Both the position numbers and the translations under genes were made by a program. The notes beneath the pieces were generated by a model. It was given only the letters and a program-made list of their open reading frames with translations, did no database searches and had not been told where the DNA came from. Positions 15,422-21,007 of a stretch of 21,007 nt of DNA are shown piece after piece. Each line of letters starts with the position of its first letter. The stretch's first letter is position 1. This stretch comes from an uncultured Pseudomonadota bacterium. Lineage in GTDB: Bacteria > Myxococcota_A > UBA9042 > CAIXZC01. The DNA lies in NCBI GenBank assembly GCA_937884235.1, contig CALGBT010000135.1, positions 1-21,007 on the forward strand, in the 5' to 3' direction.

Positions 15422-17512
15422 TTCCAATGGGCTAGCCGACCAGCCGTAGTGTGGTCGCGCCTGCTTCACCCACAGCAGATTCTTGTACACATCATGCTCC
15501 GTGCAAACCGGCAACTCAACGCAGTTCTTGTCATCTTCGTCGCACTGCGCCACGCACTCCTCTTCCACCGTCCAACCCGGGTCAAACTTGAACTCAATGT
15601 CCATGGCATAGAACTTCCCTGGGGTGGCATAGAACGAGGCGAAATTCAGATGGATGGCCTGCAGCGCCGTGCCCAACTCCCGTGTCTCTTCCAGGGTCAG
15701 CACCGAGTCGCCACTTGCTATCATGCTGGAATGAGCCAGATAGGTGATGGGCTGATTGGGATAGGCATAGAAATAGAGGAACTGGTCCGGCAGGATGCCC
15801 AACGGTGGCCGCACCACCGAGATATCGCCCCTCTGCGCGTTGATATAGAAGGCCGGCTGCGTCGGGTCGAAAATATTGTTGGTGAGCGCTACCCCGTTTG
15901 ACGCCTCGTTGGGGAAAGAGCGATGCACCAGGATCGCCATCCCCACGCCTCTGTGGTCAATACCCCGATAGCTCCGCTCCTCGAAAGCCCGCTGGTTCCA
16001 CAGACTGGCGTAGACCTTGGTAATGGCCTTGGCGATGGGCTGTGCCGCGTTCCCGGGTTGCCCTGACTTCGAGGTGTAGAGCCCCGCACCGGTGAAACCA
16101 TCAAGATCTTCCGCATTGGTACTGGAGCGGAAACGGAGCTTGATGCCGGGGAACTTCTCACCGATTTTCTGGAGAATTTCCAGCTCCAGAGCCGGGTCAA
16201 ACCACCCGTCTTCCATGTCCTCACGCAGCGCGGCCAGGGCCACCTCACGGTAAGCGATGTCGTTCTGGAAAAGCTCGGACGCCAGCAATGCATCGATGAT
16301 GACGTCGAAGCCATTGGCCTTCTCGAACTCCTTGTAGTAGTGCACCGGAATTGCAAAGCCATCCGGGGTCCGGACCCCCTCAATGCGGTACAACTCGCCA
16401 AAGTGGCTGGCCTTGCCCCCAAAAGCCGAGATGTCGTTGACGGTCAACTCTTCCACATCCCGCAGGTCGGTAACCGAGAGGTCCAACTCGGCAACCTTGA
16501 TTGGCGGCGGCTTGTGCTCGTCCCACCACTTATCAGCTTCTGCCTTTGTGGCAGCCTCCACATGGTAGTCAAAGGGGTCCACCCGGAACCGCACCCACTG
16601 GCCCTCGAGAGCACGTAGGGCAACATCGTCGACGGCACCGGCCAGCGACATATTGGGGGTCCCCCGGTTCTGCGACAGCACGTTGATGTGCGCGAGAGGA
16701 GTCTGCAACTCATCAGTAATGATGCCCGCCACCACCGGAATATCATTGGGCACCTGGTCCAGGACGACTACGTCCCGGGGCGTGACGAAGTCTTTGCCCG
16801 ATTCGAGGTTGGCGACCTTCAAGAAACGCAACTGGCCGAAACTCTCGCCGGGGTTGAGGGGCAGGAAGGTAACACCCTTGTAAAGACCATCCGTGGTCAC
16901 CACCGGAATATCGTCCGGCAGATCCTTGACCAGGTTAGCCACTCCCTCCGAGGTCGGATGGAAGTGGAGGACCTTACCAAAGAAGGCATGCTGCGAAATC
17001 TGCCCCATGGTCTGGGCTACCATCTCGGCAGAGGAGCTGTCATAGGGGGCGATCTCATAGGTCCAGACCTGGGGCCCTTCATAGAAAGTAATCGCCCCCA
17101 GCCAGAAACGCCGATAAGGACTGTAGTACTCGGTCATGTTGAAGGTGCCGAGGTCGGGTACCGGCGGCTTGCCATTCTTGATACTCAGATGGTCGGCGCA
17201 GAAGTAGTAGTGAATCGGATACTTCTCGGCGTTGAGAAAGTAGAGGGTGTCGTCATAGGTATCCCAGACCGTCTTGGCCGAACGGGCCCCGGGAATCGAA
17301 CCATCCAGCGGCCGGGTTGCCATGGCCTCGAAATCTGCCTGACAGCCATAGTTCGCGACGAAATCCGGCAACTCGTCACCGGCAACCAGCGTGCACTCGC
17401 CATCGGTCCATTGGCCGTAGTCCACGACGATGTCGCCGGTTTCTTCGCTGCTCGCCGCACCGCACGATAGGAGAAACCCGCACAACGCCAAAATGATGAC
17501 ACGAAGTCGCAA
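15419..17512 (-). CDS. Exported PEP-synthase/dikinase-like lipoprotein
   Basis: A 697-residue protein whose TTG start (after TAGGGGG) gives a lipoprotein signal with lipobox LLSC (Cys17). Residues about 245-310 resemble the swivelling phosphohistidine domain: GIITDELQTPLAHINVLSQN with candidate His275, then RGTPNM. Residues about 360-640 resemble the PEP-synthase/PPDK ATP-grasp domain: FGGKASHFGEL (364-373), LRFRSSTNAEDLDGFTGAGL (459-478), and VYASLWNQRAFEERSYRG (500-517). The His domain precedes the nucleotide domain, as in glucan water dikinases, and no PEP/pyruvate barrel follows. Four Cys near the C-terminus (EECVAQCDEDDKNCVELPVC) may form disulfides. Cytoplasmic relatives use ATP; an exported form is unusual, and the donor, or loss of activity, is an open question. 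It lies 9 nt after the propeller gene. Confidence 0.85.
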   Translation of the reverse strand: MRLRVIILALCGFLLSCGAASSEETGDIVVDYGQWTDGECTLVAGDELPDFVANYGCQADFEAMATRPLDGSIPGARSAKTVWDTYDDTLYFLNAEKYPIHYYFCADHLSIKNGKPPVPDLGTFNMTEYYSPYRRFWLGAITFYEGPQVWTYEIAPYDSSSAEMVAQTMGQISQHAFFGKVLHFHPTSEGVANLVKDLPDDIPVVTTDGLYKGVTFLPLNPGESFGQLRFLKVANLESGKDFVTPRDVVVLDQVPNDIPVVAGIITDELQTPLAHINVLSQNRGTPNMSLAGAVDDVALRALEGQWVRFRVDPFDYHVEAATKAEADKWWDEHKPPPIKVAELDLSVTDLRDVEELTVNDISAFGGKASHFGELYRIEGVRTPDGFAIPVHYYKEFEKANGFDVIIDALLASELFQNDIAYREVALAALREDMEDGWFDPALELEILQKIGEKFPGIKLRFRSSTNAEDLDGFTGAGLYTSKSGQPGNAAQPIAKAITKVYASLWNQRAFEERSYRGIDHRGVGMAILVHRSFPNEASNGVALTNNIFDPTQPAFYINAQRGDISVVRPPLGILPDQFLYFYAYPNQPITYLAHSSMIASGDSVLTLEETRELGTALQAIHLNFASFYATPGKFYAMDIEFKFDPGWTVEEECVAQCDEDDKNCVELPVCTEHDVYKNLLWVKQARPHYGWSASPLE

Positions 17513-17521
17513 GCAGGCCCC

Positions 17522-18628
17522 CTAGGGAAACGGTAGCGGCGGTGCCGGCACGCCAATGTCAATGCGCCAGACGCCGTCTTCAGGATTCCACCCGTCCGGG
17601 GCGTAGAGAGAGGTGGGGTTCCACCCGGGACCCGCGCCAAACCGCAGGTTGGGCAGGTAGGTGCCCAAATCCGTGGCATCGACGATCTTCTCTCGCTTCT
17701 GCCCGTCCGGGGAGAAACGGTAGACTTCGGTCGCGCCGTACTCACAAACATAGACATTGCCACAGTAGTCCACGGCGATACCGTCGAGCAGGCCCTGGGT
17801 ATCGGTCATGTCACCCCACTTGATGAGCTTGCCCGGCTTACCATCAGGCGAGATGGACAGATAATAGACCCAGCCGCCGCCAAAGGTGCCGATAAAGAGC
17901 CCGGTATGGTCAGTGTTGAAGCAGATGCCGTTGGGATGACTGATCTCGGCGACAATGACCGTATATTCCCCGGTATACGGATGGACCCGAATCACCCGGT
18001 TGGCATCTTCCTCGGTAACGTAGATGTACCCCTGCATATCGATGGCAATGCCGTTGGGATACTTGAGCCCGGATAACAGGGTGTACTGGACGCCGTCGGG
18101 GTCGATCTTGACCAGACGACCCAGGTTGTTGTCGTTGACTACGAGCCAGCCGCTGGGCAGCATCGCCAGCCCCGAACGGAACTTCATGTTGGGCGAGAAG
18201 ATGTGCGAATTGCCGGCAGGATCGGACTTGAAGATAACCTTGTTGTTCGAGCCCACCACGTACCCTTCGCTGTCAAATGCCAGGTCCTCGGAGGCAATGA
18301 CACCCTTCATCTTGACCAGCTTGAAGGGGCCGGCAGGGATATCATGGCAGTTGAACTCGGGCCCGGTATCCGCTGCGATATCAGCCACTTCAGTCTCGGC
18401 TTGCAGATCCGGCGGGGGCGGCTTGAGTTCGCCGGGGGAGTTGTCAGACAAGAGATCGGCCGAAGCGTCCACCAGGCCAGCCTCGGGGGCCACATCAAGC
18501 GTGCCGGAATCATCAACCGGCACGTCTGCGGTTACCTCCGTCTTCTTGCCGGCATCGGGGTCGGGGACGTAGTTGCCCTTGTTGCCGTTGCCACAGGCGG
18601 CCGCCAGCAGCACCAGAACGAGGGCCAT
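17522..18628 (-). CDS. Possible separate beta-propeller lipoprotein from internal start
   Basis: An alternative reading of the second half of the preceding frame. ATG 18628 (or GTG 18637) begins a self-contained lipoprotein signal, MALVLVLLAAAC, with Cys 12, followed by the same G-rich YVPD and Asp-rich linker seen in the unknown lipoprotein of this operon. The remaining roughly 275 residues form an NHL/SMP-30-like six-bladed-type propeller: EDLAFDSEGY, SGLAMLPSGW, PNGIAIDMQGYIYV, PNGICFNTDHTG and DGIAVDYCGNVYV. As a stand-alone product it would be 368 residues. GGTGGGG just upstream is a poor ribosome site. No stop codon separates it from the Cys-rich protein, so translation by read-through, reinitiation or both cannot be told apart from sequence. 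Confidence 0.45.
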   Translation of the reverse strand: MALVLVLLAAACGNGNKGNYVPDPDAGKKTEVTADVPVDDSGTLDVAPEAGLVDASADLLSDNSPGELKPPPPDLQAETEVADIAADTGPEFNCHDIPAGPFKLVKMKGVIASEDLAFDSEGYVVGSNNKVIFKSDPAGNSHIFSPNMKFRSGLAMLPSGWLVVNDNNLGRLVKIDPDGVQYTLLSGLKYPNGIAIDMQGYIYVTEEDANRVIRVHPYTGEYTVIVAEISHPNGICFNTDHTGLFIGTFGGGWVYYLSISPDGKPGKLIKWGDMTDTQGLLDGIAVDYCGNVYVCEYGATEVYRFSPDGQKREKIVDATDLGTYLPNLRFGAGPGWNPTSLYAPDGWNPEDGVWRIDIGVPAPPLPFP

Positions 18629-21007
18629 GGTCCCCACCCGACGACGTCCTGCCAAGAGCCCCAGCAGCAGCAAGAGTAGGAGCAGCGCACCTGCAGACGG
18701 GTTGTTCCCAGCGGTGCACCCGCCGCCTTTGGTCTTGGGTTCGACGACCTCCTCCTGGGCACCGCCAATGTCAGCCTTGGAGTCGGGAACGTCTACCACG
18801 TCGGGGCCATCGCCGAGGCATTTTCCGTCAGCGCACTTCAGGCCACCGGCACATTCGCCACAGGATCCTTTGCAGCCATCCGAGCCGCATTCCCTGTCTG
18901 TACAGTCCGGCTCGCAGCCGATGCCCGGCGGGCAGGGCATGGGGTGGAGGCCATCCGGGTCGGCTTCGCCCTCCGTGGCACAGTTGTAGTAACCGTCGGC
19001 AACGTTCCAGCCGCACGGCCCTTTGCCGTCGCAGTCGAGCTTCTTGGGAACCGCGTTCTCACACCACCAGAGCACGTTGTCCAGGGCACAGCAGCCGGCG
19101 TAAGCCAGTTCACCGCATTGGCTCTCCACGCACTCACCCTTGACGCAGGCGGTGCCGTCGCTGCATTCACCGCAGGAGCCGCCACAGCCGTCCCCACCGC
19201 AAATCTTGCCGGAGCACTTGGGCTCGCAGTAACTCTCACAAGATTGGGGGAAGGTCCCGCCGGGTTCGGCACTGCCGTCAGTACCGCAGTCATAGAACTC
19301 GCCCTTCCAGCCGCAGGCGGGGTTGCCTTGGCAATCCTGGGTCACGAGGTCACCGCCGTCGCAGTAACTCAGGACTTCTCCGTCGCAACATCCTTCCCAG
19401 GGCACACCGTCGCAATCCAATTGGCATTGGCCCTCACCGCAGTGATGACCAGCCTTGCACTCGCCGCAGCTCTCGCCACAGCCGTCGTCTCCGCACTCCT
19501 TGCCGCTACAACTGCCGAAGCATTCATCGCTGCACTGCCCGGCCCCGGTGCAGAAGAGACCTTCGTCACACTCGCCGCAGAGGCTGCCGCAACCGTCGTC
19601 CCCACAATCCTTCCCATCACAGTCGGCAATACAGGGGCAGTCGGCACCACACATCTCGGCACACATCGTCGCGCAGAGCGAATCCCAGGACTGCTGCCCA
19701 CAGTAGTCATCCTTGGCAACCACGCAGGCCTCACAACCGCAACCACCGCAACCGGCGTCGGTGCCGGGGTAGCAGCCGACCGGGATCCCCTCGACGCAAA
19801 CCGTTCCGTCGCAACTGAGGCCCTCGGCACAAGCGCCGCAGGAGCCGCCGCAACCATCGCTGCCACACGCCTTGTCCTTGCAACTCGACTCGCAGCACTG
19901 GCCCTCTTCGGTGCAGACCGCCCACTTCCCGAGACAGTCGCCGCAGCTGCCGCCGCAACCATCGTCCCCACACTCCTTGCCAAAGCAGTTGGGGAAACAG
20001 ACATCGCCACAGGACTTCGGGTGCTCGCCAGACGGGTCGGTCCCACCTGCGGTTTCACAGCCGTAGTAACCGTCCTTCTGGTTCCAGCCGCAAGACGGCT
20101 TGCCACTGCAATCGTCTTCGTGTAGCTCATCGTTCTGGCACCACTTCACCGTCTCGCCGTCGCAGCACCCCTCCCAGCCGATGCCATTGCAGCCCCCCTC
20201 GCAAACGTCCGGGCAGGCGAAACAGACGTCGTCACAGCAATCGCCCAACTTCATGCACTGGTCATCGCAATAGCAGTCGAAGGGCGATTGTCCACCGCAC
20301 GAACCGACGCATGACTTGGAGACGCAGGAGCCTTCCATGCACTTGGCTTCGCCAACGCACTCACCGCAGATTCCGCCACAACTATCGGGCCCACAATCCT
20401 TGCCCGCACAGTCAGGCTGGCACGCTACGCACTGCCCGGCGACACATTCATCGGTCCCCTGGCACTCGCCACACTGGCCGCCGCAACCATCCGAGCCGCA
20501 GGACTTACCGTCGCAACTGGGAGTACAGCACTGGAATTGCGAGCAGACCTGGCCCCCGGGGCACTTGCCGCAACTGACGCCGCAGTACTCGCCACACTCC
20601 AGCCCCTCGCACGACGGGTTGGCCGGACAGGGGGAGCAGTCGTAGTCGCAGTCAGTTTCACACGCCGCCACACAGAGAATGTCCCAGTTCTCGGTGCAGC
20701 AACTGGGGAAGATCTCGCAAACGCAGCTCTCACAGCCGCAACTCTTGCATCCGGGCCCGTTCTTGGCAACGCAACCCTTGGGCAGGGGCATGCACTTCCC
20801 CAGCGCCTCCACGCATTCCTTGCCATAGCCGCATGTGCCGCAGGCATACCCCAACGGGTCCTTGCCACACTCCTTGCCCTCGCATTGCGGCACGTAGCAG
20901 GTACCCCCATCGAGGCAGACAGCCTCCTCCGGACAATGGCCGCATCCGCCGCTGCATTCCGGTGAGCAGGGCGAATCAAAATGGCACTGAGCGGGGCAAT
21001 CGGAGCC
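17522..21007 (-). CDS. Cys-rich MYXO-CTERM-type protein read through into beta-propeller lipoprotein (5' partial)
   Basis: The frame is open to the window edge, so the N-terminus is missing; GTG 20893 is only an internal codon. Numbering below is from that codon. About ten CxGKxCGxDGCGGxCGxC modules occur between 4 and 681. They alternate with three WEGCCDGE...CGWN...C modules (236, 496, 595) and two WDxxC modules near 70 and 403. A somatomedin-B-like segment, CVGSCGG...CYCDDQCMKLGDCC, is at 195-220. At 723-752, GGGC, a Leu run and RRR form a MYXO-CTERM-like sorting tail. Without a stop this continues to MALVLVLLAAAC (756-767), a lipoprotein signal, an Asp/Pro-rich linker with YVPD, and a propeller (about 850-1123) with NHL/SMP-30-like strands such as PNGIAIDMQGYIYVTEEDANRV. 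Either one fused polypeptide or two gene products are made. Confidence 0.85.
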   Translation of the reverse strand, partial: GSDCPAQCHFDSPCSPECSGGCGHCPEEAVCLDGGTCYVPQCEGKECGKDPLGYACGTCGYGKECVEALGKCMPLPKGCVAKNGPGCKSCGCESCVCEIFPSCCTENWDILCVAACETDCDYDCSPCPANPSCEGLECGEYCGVSCGKCPGGQVCSQFQCCTPSCDGKSCGSDGCGGQCGECQGTDECVAGQCVACQPDCAGKDCGPDSCGGICGECVGEAKCMEGSCVSKSCVGSCGGQSPFDCYCDDQCMKLGDCCDDVCFACPDVCEGGCNGIGWEGCCDGETVKWCQNDELHEDDCSGKPSCGWNQKDGYYGCETAGGTDPSGEHPKSCGDVCFPNCFGKECGDDGCGGSCGDCLGKWAVCTEEGQCCESSCKDKACGSDGCGGSCGACAEGLSCDGTVCVEGIPVGCYPGTDAGCGGCGCEACVVAKDDYCGQQSWDSLCATMCAEMCGADCPCIADCDGKDCGDDGCGSLCGECDEGLFCTGAGQCSDECFGSCSGKECGDDGCGESCGECKAGHHCGEGQCQLDCDGVPWEGCCDGEVLSYCDGGDLVTQDCQGNPACGWKGEFYDCGTDGSAEPGGTFPQSCESYCEPKCSGKICGGDGCGGSCGECSDGTACVKGECVESQCGELAYAGCCALDNVLWWCENAVPKKLDCDGKGPCGWNVADGYYNCATEGEADPDGLHPMPCPPGIGCEPDCTDRECGSDGCKGSCGECAGGLKCADGKCLGDGPDVVDVPDSKADIGGAQEEVVEPKTKGGGCTAGNNPSAGALLLLLLLLGLLAGRRRVGTMALVLVLLAAACGNGNKGNYVPDPDAGKKTEVTADVPVDDSGTLDVAPEAGLVDASADLLSDNSPGELKPPPPDLQAETEVADIAADTGPEFNCHDIPAGPFKLVKMKGVIASEDLAFDSEGYVVGSNNKVIFKSDPAGNSHIFSPNMKFRSGLAMLPSGWLVVNDNNLGRLVKIDPDGVQYTLLSGLKYPNGIAIDMQGYIYVTEEDANRVIRVHPYTGEYTVIVAEISHPNGICFNTDHTGLFIGTFGGGWVYYLSISPDGKPGKLIKWGDMTDTQGLLDGIAVDYCGNVYVCEYGATEVYRFSPDGQKREKIVDATDLGTYLPNLRFGAGPGWNPTSLYAPDGWNPEDGVWRIDIGVPAPPLPFP
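18593..18727 (-). other. Back-to-back MYXO-CTERM tail and lipobox junction
   Basis: Read on the minus strand: GGGC (Cys codon 18716-18718), a Leu-rich membrane segment, Arg-Arg-Arg (18638-18646), then V-G-T-Met (18626-18628) and a second hydrophobic run ending in the lipobox Cys (18593-18595). Only three codons lie between the Arg cluster and the Met. The order is that of the end of one exported protein and the beginning of another, but no stop is present in this frame. Confidence 0.75.
18855..20515 (-). repeat. Dispersed ~40-bp coding repeats (CGxDGCGGxCGxC modules)
   Basis: Near-identical stretches on the + strand of the form CCGCAG-(6)-CC(A/G)CA(A/G)CC(A/G)TC occur near 18855, 19165, 19460, 19575, 19840, 19940, 20365 and 20475. 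They encode the CG-D-GCGG-CG-C module. The copies are closer at the DNA level than those of the CTDC array and could support recombination or misassembly. Confidence 0.65.

Noticed and set aside
18944..20125. 393-residue open frame on the + strand, antisense to the Cys-rich protein
   Set aside because: It is the shadow of a repetitive Cys/Gly-rich gene: Ala/Thr/Val-rich low-complexity translation with no domain, signal or ribosome site, while the minus-strand frame has clear Cys modules.
1..21007. Mobile elements, tRNA/rRNA genes, toxin-antitoxin or phage-defence systems
   Set aside because: No transposase, integrase, nuclease, helicase or toxin-like reading frame and no tRNA-like cloverleaf was noticed on either strand.

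Overview
The window looks like a piece of a GC-rich, Gram-negative deltaproteobacterial chromosome, most likely Myxococcota or a close relative. The reasons are a MYXO-CTERM-like C-terminal sorting signal (GG-C, hydrophobic Leu run, Arg-Arg-Arg), many lipoproteins with Asp-rich linkers, large extracellular Cys-rich repeat proteins, a CX4CH/CX3CH multihaem cytochrome of the kind common in Geobacter-like and myxobacterial genomes, and an HMG-CoA synthase beside a polyprenyl synthase (mevalonate-type isoprenoid metabolism). The assignment rests on protein character only; no rRNA or tRNA gene was seen.

Layout. 1-351: no supportable gene; it holds an inverted repeat (62-91) and an interspersed GC-rich palindromic element (about 214-254). 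352-2687 (+): an isoprenoid pair, polyprenyl diphosphate synthase then an HMG-CoA-synthase-family protein, overlapping by ATGA. 2702-5929 (-): a 1075-residue lipoprotein with a MopE-like metal-binding motif, about ten Cys-rich (Dictyostelium CTDC-like) repeats and a C-terminal glycine-rich domain; it converges on the isoprenoid pair with only 14 bp between. 5930-6082: a compact divergent promoter region with two sigma-70-like promoters and two CCACGTG sites. 6083-8621 (+): an eight-haem lipoprotein cytochrome followed 4 bp later by a lipoprotein of the permuted papain-like amidase family (YiiX/C92). 8622-8755: convergent intergenic space with a small hairpin and a second copy of the palindromic element.

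8756-21007 (-) is one tightly packed operon of at least eight reading frames running out of the right edge of the window. In transcription order: a Cys-rich surface protein (5' end cut by the window) with a MYXO-CTERM-like tail that reads without a stop codon into a lipoprotein beta-propeller; an exported PEP-synthase/dikinase-like lipoprotein; a lipoprotein of unknown function; an OprO/P-type porin; a membrane-anchored CotH-like kinase fused to a beta-helix; a small single-pass protein with an acidic tail; a VTC-domain polyphosphate polymerase; and a DUF4956 membrane protein. Junctions are 4-nt or 8-nt overlaps or gaps of 9-17 nt.

The most interesting reading is that this operon makes a trans-envelope phosphate system. 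VTC and DUF4956 would make, and perhaps move, polyphosphate. An anion-type porin sits in the outer membrane. Two kinase-like proteins, CotH-like and PEP-synthase/dikinase-like, act outside the cytoplasm where ATP is not normally available, beside Cys-rich surface proteins that could be substrates or scaffolds. The parts are seen in the sequence; their joint function is inference.
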